64,000 nucleotides of DNA from Lepus europaeus (lineage: Eukaryota > Chordata > Mammalia > Lagomorpha > Leporidae): NCBI RefSeq assembly GCF_033115175.1, contig NC_084843.1:58940474-59004473 (forward strand). The letters are read 5' to 3'. This document shows positions 54,520 through 64,000 of this stretch, one piece after another. The position numbers and the translations under genes are program-made. Every line of letters begins with the position of its first letter. The stretch's first letter is position 1. The notes under the pieces were generated by a model. That model was not told the DNA's origin. It searched no databases and saw only the letters and a program-made list of their open reading frames with translations.

Positions 54520-54950
54520 AAACTGTGATGTAAATGATACTTTGTATCCACTAGGATAGGTAGAATCAGAAAGTCTGGTGATGACAATTGTTGGCAAGGC
54601 CACGGGGAAGGTGGAACCCTCCCACTTTGCTGATGGCCATGTGAAAGGGTGTAGCAACTTTGCAAAACAGGCTGACAATGTCACGTGATTAAATACCAAG
54701 TCACCAGATGACCCCACACTTCTGTTCCTAGGTAGACACCCAGGAGTGATGGAAACATGTATGTCCACACAGAAGCTTGCACATGGATGTTTATGGCAGC
54801 ATTATTCATCATAGCCCAAAGGTGGAACCGTCCCAGGTGTCCACCAACAAACAAATGGATAAATAAAGTGTATTATATCTATACTATGGACTAGTGTCTA
54901 GTCATAAAAAGTAATGAAATTCTGACACATGTTACAACATGGGTGAACCT

Positions 54951-55261
54951 TTTAAAATATTTACTTATTTATTGGAAATGCAGAGAGAGAGAGAGAGAGA
55001 GAGGGAGATTTTTCCATCTACTGGCTTACTTCCCAAATGTCCACAATAGCCAGGGCTGGTCCAGGCCAAAGCCAGGAGCCTGGAACTTGATTCAAGGCTT
55101 CCACACGGGTGGCAGGAACCCAAGTATCTGAGCCATCACTTACTGCCTCCCACAGGGTACATTAGCAGAAAGCTGGACTCAGAGGTGCAGCTGGGACTCG
55201 AACCTACGCATTCTACTGATATGGGATGTGGGTGTCAAGAAAACATGCCCACCCTGCGCAG
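54951..55261 (-). mobile_element. Old CSINE inside the L1
   Basis: Reverse older copy with TATTTACTTATTTATTGGAA, a GAGA run and end AAACATGCCCACCCTGCGC. It separates L1 text GTGAACCTT from AAAACATCGCACTGAATC. Confidence 0.85.
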
Positions 55262-55579
55262 ACCTTTAAAACATCGCACTGAATCAAAGAAGCCACTGCC
55301 CAAAGATCACAGTATTACATGACTTGAGCGAGTGAAATGTCCAGGACAGCAACATCTACAGAGACAGAAACTGTGGTTGCCTGGGGCTGGGGGGGGGGGG
55401 GGGGGACAGAGGAGTGAGGGCCGTCTTTTGGAAGGTAGTCAACGTGCTTTAAATGGGCTGTGATGATGACTGCACTTAACTGAGGATATGTTACAAACCA
55501 CTGCATTTTGTGGCTTAAATGAGCCTATGATGCGGTGTGTGAATTTTATCTCATCAAGCTTTTAGGAGAACCTGAGATT

Positions 55580-55875
55580 CTGGAACTGGTGCTGAAGCAT
55601 CTCATATTAGAGTGCTGATTCGAATCCTATTGCTCCACTTCCATTCCAGCTCCCTGTTAATGGGCCTGGGAAAGCAGCAGAAGATGGCTCAAGTACTTGG
55701 GTCCCTGCCACCCATGAGGGAGATGTGGGTGGAGTTTCAGGTTCCTGGCGTCAGCCTGGCCCAGCCCTGCCCATTGTGGGCATTTAAGGAGTGAGCCCAC
55801 AGATGGAAGATCTCCCTTTCTCTCCTTCTCTCTGCCACTCTGTCTTTCAAATAAATAAATCCATCTTTAAAAATA
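55580..55875 (+). mobile_element. Old CSINE
   Basis: Forward copy, degraded head (GGAACTGGTGCTGAAGCATC), then GGAAAGCAGCAGAAGATGGC and a tail AAATAAATAAATCCATCTTT. Confidence 0.8.
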
Positions 55876-56166
55876 ATTGCAAAAGCAGAGGCAAATTGTT
55901 AACAACAAGCATGAGCTCAGGAAACGTTATTCTCAGGAACCCATGGAGGAACGAGCTTCACACAACCAGAAAGAGCAGAGAGGCGCAGTGCGAGGACTGG
56001 CGGGAGTGCGCCGGCGCTCGGGTCCCAGGCATGATTATAGAGCGATCCCCCAGGCCCGTGGGGGCAGGAGGAGAAGGGGAAGCCTCTGCAAAGATATCTG
56101 AAGCCACTTTCAGTCACCAGCTTGGTGGTGGCAGTGGCAGTATCGCTATCCTGCTACTGTTGCACT

Positions 56167-56267
56167 AGGGTACTTCAGAATGTTTGTGGAAAAATACAGT
56201 TTTTAAATGGGTGCAAAAGTCTTGAAATTCATGCATCTGCATTCTCCATGAACTTCTGAAGACCCCT
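56167..56267. mobile_element. Short mariner-like inverted-repeat element
   Basis: The ends AGGGTACTTCAGAATGTTTG and (reverse complement of the right end) AGGGGTCTTCAGAAGTTCAT form imperfect terminal inverted repeats of about 27 bases around a 101-base AT-rich element. This is the form of a non-autonomous mariner-type MITE. The family assignment is from memory. Confidence 0.6.
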
Positions 56268-56337
56268 CACATATGCAATATGGGATGTTCTCATCATTTC
56301 ACCCTCTGTGTGTTGGTAGCCGGGAATATTTCTAGAA

Positions 56338-56623
56338 AATAATGTATTTATTTTATTTGAAAGGGAAAGAGAGTGATCTTTCATTTGCTGGTTCACCCCC
56401 CAAATGCCTACAACAGCTGAGGCTGGGACAGCCACAGCCAGGAGCCAGGACCTCCATCCAGGTCTCCTACATCAAGGGCAGGGGCCCAACCATTTGAGCC
56501 GCCACTGCCGCCTCTCAGAGTGCACATTACCAGGACGTTGGGGTTGGGGAGCATGGCTGGGACTCCAATCCAGGCACTCTGATACAGGATGCAGGCCTCC
56601 CAAGCCATGTCTTAATGACCTCA
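56338..56623 (-). mobile_element. Old CSINE
   Basis: Reverse copy with TTATTTTATTTGAAAGGGAA, TTCATTTGCTGGTTCACCCC and AGGATGCAGGCCTCCCAAGC. Confidence 0.8.
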
Positions 56624-56644
56624 CCAAAATTACACTGCATTTAA

Positions 56645-56967
56645 AACACTATTTACTTATTTGGACAGAGCAGAGAGAGAGAGAATGATGGAGAGTAAAG
56701 AGAGATCTCCCCATCTCTTGTGTACTCCACAAAGGCCCACAATAGCCAGCTGGGCCAGGCTGAAGCCAGGAGCCCAGAGCTCAGTCTGGGTCTCCCATAT
56801 GGATGTCAGGGACCCAAGTCCTTGAGCCATCATCTGCTGCCTCCCAGGGCACACATTAGCAGGAAGCTGGCTGGGCAGTCAAGTAGCTGGTACTCAAAGC
56901 AGGTACTCTGCTGTGGCACTGCAGGCATCCCAAGTGGGAACTTCGTGGCAGGCTAGCCACCCCCAGT
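56645..56967 (-). mobile_element. Old CSINE
   Basis: Reverse copy with CTATTTACTTATTTGGACAG, a GAGAGAGAGAATGATGGAG stretch and an end near AGGCTAGCCACCCCCAG. Confidence 0.8.
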
Positions 56968-57874
56968 ATATATTTTATTTCTGTTTTCTGGCTCCCATGC
57001 ACATTCCTAGGGCCCAGCTTATAGTGCTGAAATACCACTCCCCGTGAAAAGAAATAAGAACTTTTGAGAAATAGAAGATTCCTACCCTGGGACAGGAAAC
57101 ACATGAGTCAGTCTAGAACATTCTGGAACATTTTTTACCAAACAGGATGTCATAAGGCTACCAGGATGGCATCAAAAGGACCCAAGAACCAACTCGAAGA
57201 GGCGCCCACTGACCAGGACGGGACAATCTGAGCTTCAATTATGATGGATTGACAGTCTATCAGATCTTCAGCCTATGAGTTCACAATGACCAAAAACAAA
57301 GAACGGAAATAACAGGAAAACTAGTCTGTCTCCCTTGGAGCATGACAGAGGAGCAATTTAGCATCGTAGAACCTGCCACATGAAGAGAACAGATCAAGCA
57401 GTTTTTCTCTTGTTGCCTCTCTCACGTGCACAGAACCACGGTGTAATCAGGTAACAGGAGAGGAGCCACCCTTGGTGAAGTTACTGCAGCTGGGAAGCAG
57501 CACACCTGCTGGGGCCTGGGGCCTCCCTGCCTCCTTCCCCCACAAAACTCCCTTCCCATCAGCCTCCTTGGTGTTTCACATGCCTGCATTAGAAGCCAGA
57601 CACAGCTGATTTAACTCAATATATCCAAGCCATCTTAACATGTAATCAATATAAAGTGACTTTCTAACTACCAATAACAAGCATTTTTTTAAAACATACC
57701 TGTTGGAGGAGTCCTGAGTCTGTCAAAAATGCAGGCATCGATGAAACCATCTGAAAGGAAAATTTTGAAAATATTACCAGATAACCACAGTAATGGCTGC
57801 CAGAGCAATGCTGGGAATCTACCACACGCCAGACTATACTTGGAGTGTGTGGGTTTTTTTACAAATCAAGTTTT
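56968..57874. other. Intergenic unique sequence
   Basis: No gene, RNA or repeat family recognised. AT-moderate, no long open frame. Confidence 0.4.
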
Positions 57875-58527
57875 GAAGCCAGTGTTGTGGCATAGCAGGC
57901 AAAGACACCACCTGTGGTACCAGCATCCTATATGGGCACTGGTTCAAGTTCAAGCTACCTGCTAATGCACCTGGGAAAGCAGCAGAAGATGGCCCAAGTG
58001 CTCAGGCCCCTGCACCCTCATGGGAGACCCTGAAGAAGCTCTTGGCTCCTGGCTTCGGACTGGCCCAGCTCTGGCTGTTGCAGCCATTTGGAGAGTGGAA
58101 GGAAGATTTCTGTCTCTCCCTTTCTCTCTCTGTAACTCTGCTTTTCAAATAAATAAATCTTTTTTTTTTTTTTTTTTGGACAGGCAGAGTGGACAGTGAG
58201 AGAGAGACAGAGAGAAAGGTCTTCCTTTTGCCGTTGGTTCACCCTCCAATGGCCGCCGCGGTAGGCGCGCTGCGGCCGGCGCACTGCGCTGATCCGATAG
58301 CAGGAGCCAGGTGCTTCTCCTGGTCTCCCATGGGGTGCAGGGCCCAAGGACTTGGGCCATCCTCCACTGCACTCCCTGGCCACAGCAGAGAGCTGGCCTG
58401 GAAGAGGGGCAACCGGGACAGGATCGGTGCCCCGACCGGGACTAGAACCCGGTGTGCCGGCGCTGCAAGGCGGAGGATTAGCCTATTGAGCCGCGGTGCC
58501 GGCTCAAATAAATAAATCTTAAAAGAA
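57875..58527 (+). mobile_element. CSINE, tail split by a young reverse CSINE
   Basis: Forward copy from GAAGCCAGTGTTGTGGCATA to 58161, resuming after the insert with the last A-rich bases to about 58527. Confidence 0.88.
58162..58503 (-). mobile_element. Young CSINE nested in another CSINE tail
   Basis: Reverse young copy: poly(T), GGACAGGCAGAGTGGACAGT, body, and end TTGAGCCGCGGTGCCGGC. Perfect 17-base target-site duplication TCAAATAAATAAATCTT at 58145-58161 and 58504-58520. Confidence 0.95.
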
Positions 58528-59429
58528 AAGCAAGAAACCAGCCCTGGGCCCAAGCAGCAGAGACCAGTGCATGCCCTGCAGATCCCAGGCCTGGAGACAT
58601 TCAGAGCACACTCCCGAGCCAGGAGGCCTAGACTGCTGGGTATGGTGGGTGGGCCTCAAGGCAGCGTGGTGTCCCATGGGAAGAGAGAGACCTCACTTCA
58701 GAAGAGGTAAACCCAAGGCATCCGCCCACCAGCCAGGCCTATTTCAAGACCCACATCTCCTAGGAAGCTTCTCTGACTCCACATCTCCCCTCTTACGGCC
58801 TGCTGCCCTTCCCCTGCACGTGTGGTACAAATGGCAGCAAGAACTCCTAGGACACAGTGACAATGAGCCAGCACACCCAGTGCTTACTGAGAGTCAGGTT
58901 CAGTTCTAAGCATATTGCTTGTTGATCTGGCTGTTCCTTGCTCATAGAAATCCATCTAGAAATTGAGTGGCTTTCTCATCCCGCAGAGTTCCATGGGGCG
59001 GCTGGGCTCAGCTGGGCGGTTCCTCTGGTAGTCTCCCTTGGGGTGTTTTGTGCAGCTGCAATTGACCAACAGCTGCACCTGGGCTCACCTGGAGACTCAA
59101 CCTGGAACCTGGGGTGATGATGGGATGGCTGGTCTCTACTCCTGCTCTATGTGACCTTGGGGCCTCCCCTCAAGTGACCTGTCCAGGTGGCTTCTCCAGC
59201 AGGACAGCTCAGGGCCATGCCCACCAAGAGGGAGAATGCAGAAGCTGTCAGTCCTATTAAAGACTAGGGTCGGGCCGACCCAGGAACTCCCCTACCATGA
59301 TCTGTCAGTCCTTGATCAGCCCAGACTCAACACTGAGGGGCGGGGGGCTGCCCAGAACTTTGAATCAGTGAAGGCTGTCTTTGAAGACCAGCTACTATCC
59401 ACTCGTTGGATCTTCAATCTCTTTGGAGG

Positions 59430-59570
59430 AACTGCTATTATTAACCTCACTTTACAGGTGAGGAAACCCAGACATAAAAAGAAATAAAATGATGTCCAAA
59501 GCCACAAAGTGTCAAAGCTGAGATTCAAAGCGATGCAATCTGGCTCCAGGCCCTGGCTCATGACTGCTCC
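59430..59570 (-). repeat. MIR fragment
   Basis: Reverse MIR order: CTATTATTAACCTCACTTTA, CAGGTGAGGAAACCCAGACA, AAAGCTGAGATTCAAAGCG. Confidence 0.7.
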
Positions 59571-60389
59571 ATCAGCTAATCCTTACCACGAGATAATAAA
59601 AATAAAGGAGGAAGAGCGACTTCCTCGAAGGCATAGTGAGCCAGGGCTCCGGGCCAGCTCAGATACAGGCTGGCCCTTCTCTGTGTCCCTAGCCTTGGTG
59701 ATGCCAAGGTCCAGGGTGTAGGGGCCCAAGAGAAGCCAAGAGGACCAGAGACGCCCAGGTGAATTTCCCAAGGCAGACCTCAAGGGCAAGGCAGCAGTGC
59801 AGTCAGGTGGGGCCATTCGAGGTTGATGGGAAGATGAGCATGATCCACCCCAGGTGGCTCAGCAAGGAGAGGATGCGCAGGAAGGGCTGGCCCAGGGGGT
59901 CCAGTGATAGGAGGGTAAACTAGGGGTAGAGGGAGGGGCGGATCTGGGAGAGGCTAAGCGCGCAGGAAACTTGCAGTCATGCTTGGTAGTAGGAATGGCT
60001 GGCTCCATGGCTCCAAGGGGCACTGCTGAGTAAGGAGGTTGTTGAATCCCAGCAGTTTGGGGGCCCCCCTCCCCTCACAACCCTGCTCATGAAAAAAGAA
60101 TGCTCTCCATCTTCTCTCGGGAAGTATTCCCTTGTGCCGAGTCCCCACCTGTCTCCTGGATAACTTCCTGTTCTAGTGTAGGGTTGGGGGACGGAACTCC
60201 ATCTGCAGGGCTGGCTGCTCAGGTGCCCACGGGTGGAGAGGGAGTTCTGCGGAGATGTGCGTTTGCTTCCTCGCCCGTCACCTGGGCTGTGAGCAGAGCA
60301 AACAGGTGTAAAGACTCCCCCGGCCGTATTTTAAATTTGGTGCCATCCAAAACCTTATTTTCTTTTTAAGCACTAAACTTAACAGTTAG

Positions 60390-60520
60390 GAGAGGTGGGC
60401 TTCGGAGTGCCATGGAGCTGGATTCGAAGCCTTTCTTGGCTACTTAGCAGATGGGCAGTTATGAGCAAGTTTTCAGTTGTCTGGCCCTCAGTTTCCGTAT
60501 TTGGACGGCATGGGTGGGGG
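60390..60520 (+). repeat. MIR fragment
   Basis: MIR pattern: GGGCTTCGGAGTGCCATGG, GCTGGATTCGAAGCCTTTC, TGGCCCTCAGTTTCCGTATT. Confidence 0.65.
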
Positions 60521-60555
60521 CGAGGCCTTTCTTCTGCTGCTTTTTAAAACAACTT

Positions 60556-61264
60556 AAAATCTTTTTTTATTTGTTTGAAAAGTAGAGCTAGAGATCACCC
60601 ATCCACTGTTTTCACTCTCCACATGGCTGCAATGGCCAGGGCAGGGCCAGGAGCCAGGAGCTTCCTCAGTGATGGAACCAAGACAGAAGCCTCATGGCCC
60701 AAAAGATAAACACTGGAACGTATTCCTTGCCCTTGAATTTCAACTGGGTCTCACACCCTATTGCCTTCATAGTCCACCCTGCAAGGCCACCTGAGAGACC
60801 AGTTCCAGGAATTCCCCTCCACCTGCTGCCCCCTACCCCACCTCCATCCCTAGCCCTCCTAAAATATAAAAAGTCCTGGCCACTGGGGTCGGGGCCTGCC
60901 ACATGTCCCATCAGTGTGCAGGCCAGCAGTTGGTCACCTACCTCTAGGGATTTATTTTCTCTGAATAAATCCGGTCTGGCTGCAAATTCCTACACTGCCT
61001 CCTCTCTACTCTGCGCCTCTTTTCCTAACATTTATGGTGCCCTGTGCGGGGAGGCGCCAATCTGCAACTCTTTTCCTGACAATCCGGGTCTCCCACATGG
61101 GTGCAGGGGCCCAAGCATTTGGGCGGCCAACTTCTGCTGCTTCCCCAGGCACAGTAGCAGGGACCTGGACCAGAGATGGAGCAGCCAGGACTCGAACCGG
61201 TACCCCTATGGGATGCCAGCATCACAGGTGGTGGCTTTACCTGCTCGGCCACAACGCCAGCCCT
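60556..61264 (-). mobile_element. CSINE split by a retroviral LTR remnant
   Basis: Reverse copy whose first part (60556-60668, ending GCCAGGAGCCAGGAGCTTCC) continues at about 61083 (CCGGGTCTCCCACATGGGTG) and ends CGGCCACAACGCCAGCCC. Removing the insert restores an ordinary SINE. Confidence 0.85.
60670..61081 (+). mobile_element. Endogenous retrovirus LTR remnant with primer-site-like sequence
   Basis: An LTR of about 360 bases (60670-61030) runs from TG to CA. It has a TATA box (TATAAAAA, 60865-60872) and a poly(A) signal (AATAAA, 60964-60969). Four bases after its end comes TGGTGCCCTGTGCGGGGAGG (61035-61054), which resembles a class I retroviral tRNA primer-binding site. The final 21 bases (61061-61081) match the last 21 bases of the LTR (61010-61030) at 18 positions. 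No viral gene is present. Confidence 0.7.
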
Positions 61265-61600
61265 TAGAGGATACTCTGCAAGGTTAGAGACACACATCAC
61301 CGCCTTTCCATCCCGTGGCCCCCATTTTCTCACTTTTCTCCCAAGGTCAAGGGGAAGGCCTCTGGCACCCATGGGAGCCATGTCCCCTGCTGTGTCCCAC
61401 TAGGAAACCCGGAGGGCCAGGAAGATGCCTCCGTCTGTAGGTTGAGCCAAAGCGGAGGAGCACCAAGACGGCGCGCAACTTATCCAGCTCCACCACTTGC
61501 AGACCTCCAAGGCGAGGCCCTGTGGCCACCATCCTGTCTCAACAGCCCCCTGCCAGTCCCTCTAAGTCTCCCAAGCGCCCCTGACACTTTGAGCTCCCAT
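61265..61600. other. Intergenic unique sequence
   Basis: Moderately GC-rich, no gene or repeat recognised. Confidence 0.4.
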
Positions 61601-61619
61601 GGGACACAGCTTCACCTCT

Positions 61620-62560
61620 CCCGGTCCTCTCCCGTATGGCTACAGCAATCCAGCGGGCCTCCGATTCCGGCCACCACGGGCCGCCTGTCCGGTTGGGGCC
61701 ACTCCAGGCGCCTCCCGCGTGACGTTTTCAGGGAAGACGGGGCGGGCGGCAGCTGCCCCACGGGCAGGCAGGCGTTGGGCCTGAATAGCTTCACAGCTCG
61801 GGCCCTGCCTCTGAATGGGGCCTCGGCCCCTCCCTGGCGGTGGCCTGGAAGAGATATTTTCATTGCAAGCTAACAAGGGGAGAAATGCAATTACCTCACA
61901 AAGGGGCTCCGGAGGGGCCTGGCAGCCGGGAGGGAGTGAGGAGGAAGGGGGGTGGTGTGGCCGCTGCAGCTCCTCCGGGGCCAGTCCCCGGCTGAGGGGC
62001 CCTGCTTGCCCCACAGGCCAGCCTTCCTCACCTGCGGCTTTTTAGCCTTAGCCCCTTCCGCGTTTTTTTCTCCGCACGTGTTGAGAGTTTTCCTCAAGTT
62101 TAGCATTTAAGCAGAAAGGAAAGGTAACTCGGAGACGCAGGTGATTAAGCCGCCGGTTTGGGGGCGGCGAGGGCTTGGGCCCGGCAGCCCCCCGGATTCT
62201 CCGTGCTGGCTGGGCAGGGCACCCAGTTTCTTCAAACAGCAGCACCAGCGAGGCCCAGGGCGCGAGGAAGGCGGCCCTGAGGCCGGGCTGCCCTTAACCT
62301 TGGCTGCTGTTCCCTTGGCCGAGAATGAGGGCCTCTTCCGGGGCACCGACTTCCCTGCGCTTTGCGGGGTGTTCACGCGGGTTCCAGGAATGGTGAGGGC
62401 CCTCGGGAGGTGGAGGGCCCGGCTGCGCCTCTCCCTCCCCTTCAAGGGCGCAGACCCCCTTCGGGAGGAAATTAGCATTCACTTCCTCCCGCCTAAGCAG
62501 AGCAAATCGGCCTCAAAAGCCGGCTGGCCTGGAGGCCACACAGTGCGCCCCTCGGTGGCT
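61620..62560. promoter_or_regulatory. CpG-rich block, candidate regulatory element
   Basis: CpG-dense, SINE-free region with GGGCGGGCGGCAGCTGCCCC near 61740, a CRE half-site (GTGACGTTTT) near 61720, and an AT-rich core with AAATGCAATTACCTC near 61883. No TATA box, conserved protein or splice pattern was recognised. It may be a distal enhancer or a promoter of a non-coding transcript. Confidence 0.4.
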
Positions 62561-64000
62561 CCCTCCCCATTCCCTCTCCCCTCCCCCAACCTGGAGAGCT
62601 CTCCCACCCCAGGACAGTGAGGGGGCCTTGCGAAGGAGTGGGGTGGGGGGTGTTCAGGATTTGGGGGCAGTGCCTGCCAGTGCCCTCCCCAGACTGGAGG
62701 TGTCACCTGTCTCCTTCCCACGGAAGCTTTCAGCAGAGTTTAGGCCCCAAGGGAGGGACAGCTCTGGCCCCCCCATCCGGGGGAAACACAGGTGCAAGAG
62801 GGAGGGGCATTGTGCCAGGTGGCATGGCTCACCTCAAATCCCACCCACTCAGGCCTGCTGGTCAGGGACCACTCTGGGCTCTGGGGACCTCCTGCTCCCC
62901 TCTGCTCTCCCAGGCCCGGGGAGGGGAGAAGGTGGGGGGCCGGAGGTAAGTCTGATCCAGAGCCACCGGGCACCCGGGCACCCGCAGTCCCCAGGGTCCG
63001 CAGTCTGGCAGGTGCTTGGGGAGGGAGGCAGGATTGCAAGAGGAGGGTGGTGTGCAGGAGAGGCAGAGAGCAAAGAGCAGTCCTGACTAAGGAGCCAGCA
63101 GTGCCTAAGCCCTCCTCTAGAAGACAGAGGCTGGGAACCCTTGTGTTCCCTTGCTCTGTACCCTGTCCAGCTCCGTTGGTCCTCACCTCCTTGTGACACT
63201 CCCCCAGGAGATCCCTCCCACAGCCTTGCGTGCTGGCCTGTGCCTGCCGCTCTGAGCGTTGCGTGTGTGTTGGCCCATGGGCCTCCCTAGGGCCTCTGCG
63301 GTGGAGCTGAGTGTGCCCTGTCTTCAGACCACAGCACCTCTGGAGATTGGACAATGTGAGCTCCGCCTTCAGTGGGCCTGAGCTCTGCGTGGCCTCCTCA
63401 GCCATCCCCAGTCTCCTGTTTGAAGGAACTGCTCTTCCTCTTCCGTATTATCTCTTTCCTGACGTCTCCCAAACGTCCACATCCGTCCTGCACAAGTCCC
63501 ACGGCTGCAGATTTGCCTGCCCTGGTGTCTCAGCTTAAGAGAGGCCACCCACTGAGCAGGCTTCCCTCCAATTCTCAGGCCCCCAGAGGAGAAACTCTTG
63601 GCCCAGTTCCCATTGATTCACCTCTCATCCCTCCTTCTGATCAACACCCCCCATCCCACTACCCCAGTATCCCATCACCCAGGTGATCCCGCCTCTGAAA
63701 TATCTCTGGCATTGGCACCCTCCCTGGGGCTGTAACTCCACCATCTCTTACTTGGCTATTGACGTGACTCGCTGTCTCTCTCCTGCAGTCACAGCCCGGT
63801 ACATCTACATCTTAGCCCAGATCTCTTGCTGCTGCCAGTCTGTGTCCCTCCGTCCCCAAGCTCATGGCGTCTTCCTCTTCCACACCCACCTAGCTCTGCA
63901 GCCTCCGCCCTACAGTAAGCACTTCTCTGAACACTCCTTGTGCGTCCATCCGCGTTTATCCCTTCTCGTGGCCAGCAAATCTTTGATGTCACCTCTGAGT
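62561..64000. other. Distal 3' flank, no gene recognised
   Basis: GC-rich unique sequence to about 63.4 kb, then pyrimidine-rich sequence that may contain a diverged reverse L2. Open frames up to 221 codons on the minus strand reflect composition. Confidence 0.4.

Larger units (their letters stand above)
52900..55570 (+). mobile_element. Old L1 fragment (ORF2 end and 3' UTR), broken by four SINEs
   Basis: AT-rich sense-strand L1 text in order: GTTGAAATAAATAAATAAAT, GTGCAACTCTACAGCAGCGA, AAAACTAGGCAAAGAACCTG, TTAGTCATCAGAGAAATGCC, GTTTATGGCAGCATTATTCA, TGGATAAATAAAGTGTATTA, then a 3' UTR with TGGTTGCCTGGGGCTGG and a G17 run at 55389-55405. The reading frame is destroyed. Interrupted at 53338-53666, 53854-54519 and 54951-55261. 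Confidence 0.75.

Noticed and set aside
53030..54940. Intact reverse transcriptase from the L1
   Set aside because: The frame is broken by substitutions, indels and SINE insertions. Only fossil sequence remains.
60694..61287. 197-codon frame over the LTR remnant
   Set aside because: It runs across U3, R, the primer-site-like sequence and into a SINE. No retroviral protein motif is present.
62141..62620. 159-codon frame in the CpG-rich downstream block
   Set aside because: Low stop frequency is expected at this GC content. The product has no known domain and no promoter or splice evidence. Kept only as a possible regulatory block.
62740..63405. 221-codon minus-strand frame in the distal flank
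   Set aside because: No recognisable protein; GC-rich unique sequence with open frames on both strands. NEUROG3 was considered and no basic helix-loop-helix motif is present.

Overview
This window is mammalian nuclear DNA, almost certainly from a lagomorph and most likely the European rabbit. About 40 insertions of the lagomorph tRNA-derived C-repeat SINE family (CSINE) are recognisable, in at least three age classes, alongside older mammalian MIR, L2, L1 and MER5-type fossils. The one protein-coding gene I can support is TSPAN15, on the + strand, complete from promoter to 3' end. Its coding sequence lies in eight exons (3376-3471, 29132-29317, 30463-30537, 37238-37333, 39788-39904, 43204-43251, 44478-44594, 45001-45150). 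Together they encode 294 residues with no frame break. The protein is a TspanC8 tetraspanin, a subfamily known to escort the metalloprotease ADAM10.

Layout: 1-2950 is upstream flank, with a truncated young SINE at the edge, one CSINE and otherwise unique sequence. 2950-3760 is a TATA-less, CpG-rich promoter and 5' UTR. Intron 1 (3472-29131) holds most of the intragenic SINEs, several tandem repeats and candidate regulatory sites. Exons 2-8 (29132-45150) lie in a stretch almost free of CSINEs. Intron 4 carries a nearly identical inverted duplication with arms of about 305 bp. The 3' UTR ends near 45.69 kb with a non-canonical poly(A) signal. From 46.2 to 61.3 kb the flank is crowded with SINEs, many nested in each other or in an old L1, and one retroviral LTR remnant sits inside a SINE. 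61.3-64 kb is SINE-free and has a CpG-rich block that may be regulatory.

In human the order is HK1-TACR2-TSPAN15-NEUROG3 (established synteny, from memory). Neither TACR2 nor NEUROG3 coding sequence is recognisable here. I found no bacterial-type system, CRISPR array or functional RNA gene. The most unusual observations are the intronic inverted duplication, the layered nested insertions with readable target-site duplications, the collapsed provirus, and three perfect palindromic cAMP-response elements. Element boundaries were read by eye and are good to a few bases where a target-site duplication is cited, and to about 10-30 bases otherwise.
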